34,531 nucleotides of DNA from assembly GCA_945873955.1 (NCBI GenBank), contig CAMCFA010000025.1, forward strand, positions 1-34,531, given 5' to 3'. This document shows positions 23,825-31,053 of this stretch, piece after piece (within the stretch, counting starts at the first letter, position 1; each line of letters starts with the position of its first letter). Origin of the DNA: an uncultured Clostridia bacterium (lineage in GTDB: Bacteria > Bacillota > Clostridia > Oscillospirales > Ruminococcaceae). The position numbers were made by a program, and so were the translations under genes. The notes beneath the pieces were generated by a model that was not told where the DNA came from, did no database searches, and saw nothing but the letters and a program-made list of their open reading frames with translations.

Positions 23825-24790
23825 ATGAAGAAAATACTGCTGATTGTCGTTTCAATAGCACTGATGATCGGTGCAGCAGTGTACATATTATTCGTGCTTG
23901 AAAGCAATGGTGTTGTTTCGATAGGCGATGCGCTGAGCCGAGCGTTTAAAGTGAAATATCCTCTGAGCTTTTATATGGGCGAAAACGGCACTGCCGACAA
24001 GCTGGAGGGCAAAACCGTATGCGTGTCGCTGTTTGTCGACCTTGAAAACAACAAATGGCATGACGAGGACACAGACAGCGAAAAAATAGAGAACTGTTAT
24101 GATAACCTGCGAATGGCAACATACTGGTTAACTGACCAAGTCGCTGAATACAGTAAAAGCGCTGAGTTTATCTATGACTGGAAGAAATATCCCGAGCTTT
24201 ATCATGAGGTGGAGCCGGTCGGAAAGTATTATGTCTATCAGCTCCGCGAGAATGACGGTTATAATCTGTTGTGGGATTATGTGAACAATAATGTGAATTC
24301 AGCAGAACTGCTTGAAAGATTTGATGCCGATAACATAATTTATGTTACATATTTTGATGTCAATAAGGGTAGCAGAACCGACGCCTGTGCTAAAGACTGC
24401 TATTTTGATCCGCAGTATTCCTATGAAATGATATATATTCCACAAGGGTACAATGGATTTGAAATTACTGCTACTGCAATTGCGCACGAAATACTTCATG
24501 TTTTCGGAGCGCCAGATTGGTTTCAAGGCGGTTCTGACCCGTTATTTTTTGGAGTCGGAGATAAGTGCATAAATTACATGTTTGAGAATTACCCGAACGA
24601 TATAATGGTGAGAACATTTGACCGAGAAAGAAACAAGCCGTTTTACGGCGAGGTCAACGGGGAAATCTCAGAAATGACGGCATATTATGTCGGGCTTATT
24701 GACGAAGCGCCCAGCGCCGTATTCGATTTTAACTTGGATCTTAGCCAGCACGATCCGAACCGTCCGAGGTTCGTTCCCGACGAGGAATAG
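23825..24790 (+). CDS. Membrane-anchored metzincin-like zinc protease in the pilus locus
   Basis: A 321-residue protein with a short basic N-terminus and one membrane helix (about residues 3-25, KKILLIVVSIALMIGAAVYI), so the catalytic part would be outside. Residues 221-231 read HEILHVFGAPD, an HExxHxxGxxD zinc site with H221, E222, H225 and D231. Metzincins use HExxHxxGxxH/D and a later Met-turn; NDIM (M261) is a candidate. I do not recognise the family, and proteolysis is an inference. RBS CGGAGGAACG precedes the ATG. The gene is more AT rich in codon use than its neighbours, with Cys and Asn common, hinting at separate origin. It sits between the major pilin and another prepilin. It might process pili or host/plant surface proteins. 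Confidence 0.75.
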   Translation: MKKILLIVVSIALMIGAAVYILFVLESNGVVSIGDALSRAFKVKYPLSFYMGENGTADKLEGKTVCVSLFVDLENNKWHDEDTDSEKIENCYDNLRMATYWLTDQVAEYSKSAEFIYDWKKYPELYHEVEPVGKYYVYQLRENDGYNLLWDYVNNNVNSAELLERFDADNIIYVTYFDVNKGSRTDACAKDCYFDPQYSYEMIYIPQGYNGFEITATAIAHEILHVFGAPDWFQGGSDPLFFGVGDKCINYMFENYPNDIMVRTFDRERNKPFYGEVNGEISEMTAYYVGLIDEAPSAVFDFNLDLSQHDPNRPRFVPDEE

Positions 24791-24841
24791 GCTGTGTGCT
24801 GATGTTATATTTGCAATTAATTCAGAAAGGCAGGATATCTC

Positions 24842-25558
24842 ATGATAAAATACCTTCAAAGACTTAAAGGCAAAAAGGGCTTCACGATCGTGGAGCTGGT
24901 AGTCGTTGTTGCTATCATTGCGGTGCTGATAACGATCATGTCTGCCGCGCTGCTGGGAGGAAATACGGAAAAGATCCTTTCCGCTAATGCAAGCGCTGAG
25001 GCGTTTTTCCCGGCATGCCAGCTTGCGTTCACAAGGGCGCAGCTCACCGAGCGGGAGCTTGTGACTTATGAATCCACGGATACCAAATTTATCGAATACA
25101 AGGAAGGCAAAAACCAGATTCCCGACGGGAAATTCTTGTTCGTAGAGGCTAAGTTCGAGCAGAGCGGTATTGTCGGGCTGCATATCAACTATACCCTCAA
25201 CGAGCTGATGGCGCGGGACGATTTCACCGCGGCTATGACAGCGCTGGAAAGATACCTTGCGACTAACATAAACGAGTACCTCGCGGACAGCTACGACGGG
25301 TATTTCTACGCGCAGGTGGACAATAATTTCAAGGTAGTGTTCACGCATTTCTGCGACGGCAGGCTTCCCGTTTGGAACGGCACGGACGATTATGATACCT
25401 TCCGCGACTCCATGATGGTGGACTCGCAGGGCAAGATCACAGGCAACAAGCTGATCATTGGCTCATGCTCGGACGTTTACACGGTGCCTGAGACCGGACA
25501 GTACGCGTTCGATCTGCCGGAATCAACAAGCGACTACTCGAAATATTTCAAGCTGTGA
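24842..25558 (+). CDS. Prepilin-type protein at the end of the pilus locus
   Basis: A 238-residue prepilin with leader MIKYLQRLKGKKG and mature start FTIVELVVVVAIIAVLITIM (Phe+1, Glu+5). The rest (many Tyr/Phe/Asp) is not recognised and does not share the GTSP tail of the major pilin. RBS AAAGGCAGGA is upstream of the ATG, and a strong terminator follows. It is likely another minor pilin or pseudopilin-like tip subunit. Confidence 0.82.
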   Translation: MIKYLQRLKGKKGFTIVELVVVVAIIAVLITIMSAALLGGNTEKILSANASAEAFFPACQLAFTRAQLTERELVTYESTDTKFIEYKEGKNQIPDGKFLFVEAKFEQSGIVGLHINYTLNELMARDDFTAAMTALERYLATNINEYLADSYDGYFYAQVDNNFKVVFTHFCDGRLPVWNGTDDYDTFRDSMMVDSQGKITGNKLIIGSCSDVYTVPETGQYAFDLPESTSDYSKYFKL

Positions 25559-25565
25559 CACTGCT

Positions 25566-25595
25566 GACCGCCCTGTGCTTCGGGGCGGTCTTTTT
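25566..25595 (+). terminator. Rho-independent terminator of the second pilus group
   Basis: Eight-bp stem GACCGCCC (25566-25573) / GGGCGGTC (25583-25590), then TTTTT. It begins seven bases after the prepilin stop and separates the pilus locus from the flagellar operon. Confidence 0.93.
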
Positions 25596-25627
25596 GCACA
25601 TTTATTCAAGAATTTTCGCCAAAAGGC

Positions 25628-25654
25628 TAAAGTTTAGCATTGTAGTGCCGATAT
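25628..25654 (+). promoter_or_regulatory. Sigma-28 (flagellar) promoter of the flgM operon
   Basis: TAAA (25628-25631), 15-base spacer, GCCGATAT (25647-25654): the classical TAAA-N15-GCCGATAA pattern with one mismatch. It precedes flgM, so the sigma-28 regulon would make its own anti-sigma factor. No equally good sigma-A promoter lies between it and the terminator upstream. Confidence 0.87.
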
Positions 25655-25668
25655 AATAATTAGGTAAG

Positions 25669-25686
25669 ATAGGGCGAATTATGCCC
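25669..25686 (+). promoter_or_regulatory. Leader hairpin of the flgM operon shared with the pilC leader
   Basis: ATAGGGCGAATTATGCCC folds as GGGC-GAATTAT-GCCC. It matches 16 of 18 bases of ATAGGGCGTAGTATGCCC at 9497-9514 in the pilC leader. Both lie within about 30 bases of the predicted transcription start. It could be a shared post-transcriptional site or coincidence. Confidence 0.5.
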
Positions 25687-25725
25687 GGCACAAAGAAAGG
25701 CAACATACAAAGGAGGCAGAAGTTT

Positions 25726-25989
25726 ATGGAAATAAAGAGGATCAACGGGGTTCTGTCCGCCTACAATACAACGAGAAAGGGCGCTGTCGCTAAGACAGAG
25801 AGCGCTTCACAGACGAGAAAGACCGACCGCGTGGAGTTCGGGTTCGATACCGCGCTTCAGGCGGCTAAAAAGGGTATCGCCGCAGAGGTAACTGCGGACG
25901 CTGCGCCCCACGAGCTGGAGCAGGCTCAGCAGACCCTAGACAACGGCGTGGAGGCAAACGAGCTTGCTTCCTACATTATCTTCGGGTGA
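25726..25989 (+). CDS. flgM: Anti-sigma-28 factor FlgM
   Basis: An 87-residue small polar protein, which binds and holds sigma-28 until the hook-basal body is finished. The pattern (disordered N-terminal half, then TDRVEFGFDTALQAAKKGIA and an amphipathic C-terminal helix ending NELASYIIFG) matches FlgM. The start is the ATG with AAAGGAGG 8-10 bases upstream; the open frame from 25681 would put 15 extra residues before the RBS, so it is rejected. Flagellar position (first gene, ahead of flgN-flgK) and a sigma-28 promoter agree. Confidence 0.87.
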   Translation: MEIKRINGVLSAYNTTRKGAVAKTESASQTRKTDRVEFGFDTALQAAKKGIAAEVTADAAPHELEQAQQTLDNGVEANELASYIIFG

Positions 25990-25993
25990 CGGC

Positions 25994-26482
25994 ATGGCAC
26001 AACTGAACGAAACGACCGCGCAGGCGGTGGTCAGATGTCTTGAAATAGACTGTGACTTCTACCGGGAGCTGCACAAGTTCCTGATGAAAAAGCATACCAA
26101 GATACTGGAGGACGACCTTGACTGGCTCACTAAGTCGCTCAACGATGAACAGGCTTACGTCATGAAGAGCCAATCGCTGGAGACAAAGCGGCAGGCGCTG
26201 TTTCAAGGGCTGGGTATCTCCGGGAGGAAGCTGTCGGAGATGATCGACGAGTTCCCGCAGGAGTACCGCGCGAAGCTCACGCTGCTGTCAAAGCAGCTTG
26301 GGGATCTGGTGGACGGTATCAGAGAGATCAATGAGCAGACAAACGAGATAGTAAAGCGCAAGCTGGATAACCAGAAGGAGTTCGTCCAGCGCGCCGGGAT
26401 ATTCAACAAGCCGGAAACCTACAACAAGAACGCTTCAAAGGTGACCGGGGGAAGCTCGGCTAAGGCATTCAGAGAAGTTTAG
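25994..26482 (+). CDS. flgN: Flagellar export chaperone FlgN-like
   Basis: A 162-residue, alpha-helical, Glu/Lys/Leu-rich protein (coiled coil about 15-135) without membrane segments. FlgN binds FlgK and FlgL before export. The location between flgM and flgK is diagnostic and the size fits. The start is the ATG preceded by GGGTGA, which overlaps the flgM stop. A TTG 30 bases earlier is open but less likely. FlgN sequences diverge, so the name depends mostly on context. Confidence 0.75.
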   Translation: MAQLNETTAQAVVRCLEIDCDFYRELHKFLMKKHTKILEDDLDWLTKSLNDEQAYVMKSQSLETKRQALFQGLGISGRKLSEMIDEFPQEYRAKLTLLSKQLGDLVDGIREINEQTNEIVKRKLDNQKEFVQRAGIFNKPETYNKNASKVTGGSSAKAFREV

Positions 26483-26493
26483 GGGGATCATCA

Positions 26494-28101
26494 ATGCGGC
26501 CTACATTTTTGGGATTTGAAACGCAGAAGCGCACCTTGCAGGTGGCGCAGAAAAGCCTTGATATCGCGGGCAACAACGTTTCTAATATAAACACCGTCGG
26601 CTACACACGGCAGAGGGTCGATTTGTACGCAATGTATGTCAGCGGCAACCAGAGCCTGCGGTGGTGCAGCGACACAAACAATCTTTCGCTCACCGGGCAG
26701 GGCGTCAATGCCTACGGCGTGAGCCAGATGAGGGATATCTACATTGACAAGCGCTACCGCGAGAACACCGCAGTTGAGGCGGAGACCGAAAAGACGGTCA
26801 ATATCCTGTCGGATATTGAGGACGTGCTGGATAATATCGACTCGGACGGCTTACAGTACTTCACAGAGCAGTTCTTCAAGGCTATGCAGGGCTATTCGGT
26901 AGAGCGTCCGGACGCTGCCGAGGTTGCTACGATCGCGGCGAACTCCGCGGTGAACCTCTGCCGGCTGCTGAACGATTACAGCGTAAAGCTGCGCGAGGTG
27001 GAGGATACCTACGTCGGCGAGCTGCAGGATACGGTGGGGTACCTCAACAATCTTCTGGGCGAGATGAACACCCTCAACGACCGTATCGCAAAGGAGAAGT
27101 TCAACTACCCCGAAGAGTACGGTCCGAACGAGTTGTACGACCAGATGAACATGTATATTGACGAGCTGGCAAACTACGGCGATATCTCGGTTACGCAGAA
27201 CTCAGACGGAACTTACTCGGTGGATATGGCGGGAATTAATATTGTCAATGGCGAGAAGCTCAAGGTCAACTACTTCGTATTGCAGGACTATGAGAAGAAC
27301 GGGCAGGCGTTCCTCAATTTTGAGAGCGGCGAGGAGGTAAACCTCCACTCCGGTATTCTGAAGTCCTATGTCGATATGCTCAACGGCAACGGCGTTTACG
27401 CCACCGGGCGGCAGAACGGGGCTTACGGTATCGCGTACTACAAGTCGGCGATCGACGAGTTCGCGAGAACCATTGCACAGACGTTCAACTCCGCCAACGG
27501 CGCGGACGACGATCCTGCGCGGCAGATGTTCGTGGGCTACCCCAGCGGGGAGCAGGATCCCACCGCCGATCTGAATCACGACGGCAAAATGGACATTGGG
27601 TATTCGCAGGTGCTGATCACCGCTGGGAATATCCACGTTTCGACGATATGGAAAGAAAATCCCACCATGATCGGTATGACTAAGACTATCGACGACGTTA
27701 CCGGAAAGCCGGTTTACGGCTACGATGAAGTCACCGAGGAGGACGGGACTGTTACATTACAGAACACCAACGTGCTGTATCTGCTGTCGAAGTTCGAGGA
27801 CGGCAACATAAAGTTTGGCAACGAGAACGATTTCCGGGGAGATGTTTACCAGTATATTTCGTTCCTCAGCGACAGGCTGGCGGAGACGATATCCTATGAG
27901 ACCAGCCGAAATGCGACGGCGGTTTCCACGGTGGACACCCTGCTGGACGCGCGGGACGAGGTTTCCGGCGTGCAGATGGACGAGGAAGGCATTAATATGC
28001 TGAACTACCAGAAGTGGTACAGCGCTTCTTCAAGAATGCTGACGACTCTGGACGACGCGCTGGATAAGCTGATAAACGGCACCGGCAGAGTTGGTCTATA
28101 A
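26494..28101 (+). CDS. flgK: Flagellar hook-associated protein 1
   Basis: A 535-residue secreted protein of the hook-filament junction. N-terminus MRPTFLGFETQKRTLQVAQK and DIAGNNVSNINTVGYTRQRV are the typical rod/hook family start. The C-terminus has GVQMDEEGINMLNYQKWYSASSRMLT followed by LDDALDKLINGTGRVGL, the usual FlgK ending. The middle (about 250-450) is the variable surface domain. RBS AGGGGG precedes the ATG. The length is normal for FlgK. Confidence 0.95.
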   Translation: MRPTFLGFETQKRTLQVAQKSLDIAGNNVSNINTVGYTRQRVDLYAMYVSGNQSLRWCSDTNNLSLTGQGVNAYGVSQMRDIYIDKRYRENTAVEAETEKTVNILSDIEDVLDNIDSDGLQYFTEQFFKAMQGYSVERPDAAEVATIAANSAVNLCRLLNDYSVKLREVEDTYVGELQDTVGYLNNLLGEMNTLNDRIAKEKFNYPEEYGPNELYDQMNMYIDELANYGDISVTQNSDGTYSVDMAGINIVNGEKLKVNYFVLQDYEKNGQAFLNFESGEEVNLHSGILKSYVDMLNGNGVYATGRQNGAYGIAYYKSAIDEFARTIAQTFNSANGADDDPARQMFVGYPSGEQDPTADLNHDGKMDIGYSQVLITAGNIHVSTIWKENPTMIGMTKTIDDVTGKPVYGYDEVTEEDGTVTLQNTNVLYLLSKFEDGNIKFGNENDFRGDVYQYISFLSDRLAETISYETSRNATAVSTVDTLLDARDEVSGVQMDEEGINMLNYQKWYSASSRMLTTLDDALDKLINGTGRVGL

Positions 28102-28114
28102 GGAGGTTAGGTAA

Positions 28115-29659
28115 ATGAGAATAACAAACTCGACGCTTCTGCGAAACTATGACAGAAATCTGAAAAGGATCTCCACGCAGAAGTTCGCCTCCGAGAACAA
28201 GATCTACACCGGCAGGCAGTATACAAGAGCCAGCCAGTCGCCGCTGAAGGCTTCAAAGGCGCTGACGGTAAGAAAGCAGCTCTGGCATACCGAGCAGTAC
28301 AAGGAGAACCTTGACGTTGCGGATAAGTTCTACACCGAGGCGGAGACCTCTCTGTTACAGATATCCGAATCGCTGGCGACTGTTCGTGAAACGATCATCT
28401 ACGCCTGCAACTCCACTAAAGACGCTGCCACCGACTTAAATATTCTGGCGGAGCAGATTGAAACCAAGGCAAAGGAAATGTGCTCGGTGTTCAACACCAA
28501 CAGCGCGGAGCGTGCGATATTCGGCGGCGAGAGCAACAGCAACGAGCCGTTCACGCTGGAATACGACGAGAGCGGACACGCTAAAAACGTGCTGTATCAC
28601 GGAGTTCCGGTGAACGCTTACAGCAGCGCGGAGGACTTCCCCTATTCCAACGATGTTTATATCGATATTGGTATCGGAATGGTCATCAACGACGATCAGG
28701 TGATCGACCCGCAATCGGCGCTGAAGATCTCCTTTATCGGCACGGACGTTTCCGGGTGTGGTTATGAAAAGAGCGGGGAGGTTTCCTCGAAGATAGATAC
28801 CATAAAGCTCAAGCAGGGAGCTGAGGACGCTAACTCGCTGAGGATCACCGCCGGCGGCAGGACCGTCACGGTGGATTTCAACGGGGCAAAGATGGACGAT
28901 ATCCGCACGGCGATGAACAATGCGTTCACTAATGCGGGTGCTGCTGCCGGAGAGATCCCGGTACTCAGTGACTCCGGGGAGCTCACCATGGCGGACGGCA
29001 GCGATGTGTTTATTTCAGAGCAGGCTTCGATAAATGTAGACCAGCTCACCGACGGGCAGATCTACACCTTCGATATTTACGCCGACGGCACTAAAAAGAC
29101 TATCATCTTCACCGCGCAGGGAACTGCCGCGGATACCGCCGCGGAAATACAGACGCAGCTTGACAAAGAGTTCCTGCGGGAAAAGCACACTCCCCAGATC
29201 GACGACAGCGGAAATCTGAGCCTTAAATACACCAACGCGCTGGGCAAGGAGATCGAAGGTGCGATCTATGTTCAGAAAAGCGACAGCGGTACGGCTCCCG
29301 GTTTCCAGAACGAGGACTATTATTCCAACAACTACATTCAGGTCACGCTGGACGCGGCTGCGGCGCTGCGCCGGGGCGATATTGAATACGCGAACGCTTG
29401 TATCGACAGGATAGTTAATTCGTCGGAGAATCTGCTGGTCGAGATCGCAGACCTCGGCAATGCGGAGGAATATATCGAATTCAACACAAATCGGTACGAC
29501 ACAAGAGAGCTGAATCTCAAGGACCGCCAGAAAACTCTGGAGGCAACAGAGCTTGAATCGGAGATCACGCTGATGAAGACCTATGAGGCTATTTACAACG
29601 CATGCCTCCAGATGTCCAGCTCGATCATTCCGAACAGTATATTCAACTACATAAGCTGA
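28115..29659 (+). CDS. flgL: Flagellar hook-associated protein 3, with long inserted domain
   Basis: A 514-residue FlgL, the second junction protein. N-terminus MRITNSTLLRNYDRNLKRI and C-terminus LESEITLMKTYEAIYNACLQ flank a central region of about 250 residues (about 160-430) with DUF-like beta-rich content. FlgL is commonly about 300 residues, so the insert is unusual, though surface inserts occur in flagellins and junction proteins. RBS AAGGAGG precedes the ATG, 13 bases after flgK. Confidence 0.9.
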   Translation: MRITNSTLLRNYDRNLKRISTQKFASENKIYTGRQYTRASQSPLKASKALTVRKQLWHTEQYKENLDVADKFYTEAETSLLQISESLATVRETIIYACNSTKDAATDLNILAEQIETKAKEMCSVFNTNSAERAIFGGESNSNEPFTLEYDESGHAKNVLYHGVPVNAYSSAEDFPYSNDVYIDIGIGMVINDDQVIDPQSALKISFIGTDVSGCGYEKSGEVSSKIDTIKLKQGAEDANSLRITAGGRTVTVDFNGAKMDDIRTAMNNAFTNAGAAAGEIPVLSDSGELTMADGSDVFISEQASINVDQLTDGQIYTFDIYADGTKKTIIFTAQGTAADTAAEIQTQLDKEFLREKHTPQIDDSGNLSLKYTNALGKEIEGAIYVQKSDSGTAPGFQNEDYYSNNYIQVTLDAAAALRRGDIEYANACIDRIVNSSENLLVEIADLGNAEEYIEFNTNRYDTRELNLKDRQKTLEATELESEITLMKTYEAIYNACLQMSSSIIPNSIFNYIS

Positions 29660-29742
29660 TTTAAGATGAGATCGCGGAGTTGAAGACACGGAAGTCCGCC
29701 GCAGATCTCAGGCAGGTTACAGACAAATGGAGGTGTTTGAAA

Positions 29743-30363
29743 ATGGACAGCAATTTACTGCAGATCACGACGATACCGATCTCTATTGAGATCAAGGTGA
29801 CAAACGCGAAGTTCGACTATCCGGAGGACAGACAGCCTAAGGTGAAGATCACAAACACCGAGGGCGGCTATGTCATGAAGGCTGACCCGATCAAGGTGAA
29901 CATAGACACCTACGAGGCGAGAAAGAGTCTCGGATATGGTCACATGAACGACGGGGATATGCTCAGCCAGAAGGCGCAGGAGGGTTTCTCACTGGCTTTC
30001 CAGGGCACGGCTAGGGTAGCCTCCGAGGGAAACAGTCTGGCGAGGGGCATGTCTGCCTCTGAAATAGCGATACAGAACGCCAGAGCGGGCGCTACCGTGG
30101 AAACTATCATGGAGTTCCTGCCGAAGGAGGGCGCGGATATCACCTTTGACGGAGGTACGCTCAGCATTGACTACCAGATGGGCGAACAGGATATCGACTG
30201 GGACGTTATGACCCAGCTTCCTATGGAGTTCGTTCCCGGCAGCGTGGAGCTTATCGTAAGGGACAGACCCCGCGTGGAGATAGAGTACACCGGCGGTCCG
30301 ATCTACTTCCCGGCGAGCGCAAACCCTGACTACAAGCCGCCGGTGCTTGATGTGAAAGGATAA
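29743..30363 (+). CDS. DUF6470/YviE-like protein of flagellar operon
   Basis: A 206-residue soluble protein. In Bacillus-type operons a gene of this size and place (between flgL and fliW) is yviE, now DUF6470, with unknown role. The sequence (KVTNAKFDYPEDRQPKVKIT; IDTYEARKSLGYGHMND; VPGSVELIVRDRPRVEIEY) is consistent with it as I know the family. The start is the ATG at 29743, which has AATGGAGGTG eight bases upstream; a TTG at 29680 is a less probable alternative. Confidence 0.7.
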   Translation: MDSNLLQITTIPISIEIKVTNAKFDYPEDRQPKVKITNTEGGYVMKADPIKVNIDTYEARKSLGYGHMNDGDMLSQKAQEGFSLAFQGTARVASEGNSLARGMSASEIAIQNARAGATVETIMEFLPKEGADITFDGGTLSIDYQMGEQDIDWDVMTQLPMEFVPGSVELIVRDRPRVEIEYTGGPIYFPASANPDYKPPVLDVKG

Positions 30364-30387
30364 TCCTTGAAAGGACGGTAAACGCCT

Positions 30388-30816
30388 ATGAAGATAATGA
30401 CAAGAGATTTCGGAGAGCAGGAAGTTGACGAGAGCAAGATCATCAGCTTTCCGGAGGGGATAATCGGTTTTGAGAACTCAAAGAGATACGCGCTGTTAAG
30501 CCCGCTTGGGGACGGCGTGTTCCCGATGTGGCTCCAGTCGGTGGACGGCAAGGAGCCGTGCTTCGTGGTATACGACCCTATGGAGATCTACGAGGACTAT
30601 AAGTTTGAGATCTCCGATGAGGAGCAGCAGACGCTCCGCATAGACGAGAATTCTCCCTACCGCTGCCTTGCAGTGGCGATAGTGCCGGAGGATTACAGAA
30701 AGACCACGATAAACCTCCGCTGCCCGATAGTTGTCAACACCAAGGAGCGTATCGCGGCTCAGATCATTCTGGTGGAGCACTACGATTTTAAGGCTCCGGT
30801 TTACGAGGAGGTCTGA
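30388..30816 (+). CDS. fliW: Flagellar assembly factor FliW
   Basis: A 142-residue soluble protein that binds flagellin and, when free, CsrA, so relieving CsrA repression of flagellin translation. The ISFPEGIIGFE segment near residue 18-28, WLQSVDG and the ending ERIAAQIILVEHYDF are family traits. RBS GAAAGGACGG precedes the ATG. It is immediately followed by csrA, the typical partnership. Confidence 0.93.
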   Translation: MKIMTRDFGEQEVDESKIISFPEGIIGFENSKRYALLSPLGDGVFPMWLQSVDGKEPCFVVYDPMEIYEDYKFEISDEEQQTLRIDENSPYRCLAVAIVPEDYRKTTINLRCPIVVNTKERIAAQIILVEHYDFKAPVYEEV

Positions 30817-30818
30817 CA

Positions 30819-31052
30819 ATGCTTGTTGTAACAAGAAAGACCGACGAGAGCCTTATAATTGCGGACAACATTGAGATCACCGTGCTTGAAATAGGCAAGG
30901 ACAAGGTGAAAATAGGCGTAAACGCCCCGAAAGAGGTAAAAATAATCAGAAGCGAGCTGAAGGACGCGCGGCAGACGAATGAGCAGGCGGCTCATGCTTC
31001 CGGCAGCGCGATTGCAGAGCTTCTTAAACAGCATAAGCAGGAGGATAAGTGA
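30819..31052 (+). CDS. csrA: Carbon storage/translational regulator CsrA
   Basis: A 77-residue RNA-binding dimer beginning MLVVTRKTDESLIIADNIEI and continuing KVKIGVNAPKEVKIIRSEL, the strands that bind GGA hairpins. The C-terminal 25 residues are a polar helix. The ribosome binding site lies within the end of fliW, with two bases between the genes, implying coupling. Its expected target is the flagellin leader, which is not in this window. Confidence 0.96.
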   Translation: MLVVTRKTDESLIIADNIEITVLEIGKDKVKIGVNAPKEVKIIRSELKDARQTNEQAAHASGSAIAELLKQHKQEDK

Positions 31053-31053
31053 C

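Noticed and set aside
24331-24338. GCCGATAA, a sigma-28 -10 like sequence
   Set aside because: There is no TAAA 15 bases upstream and it lies inside the protease gene.
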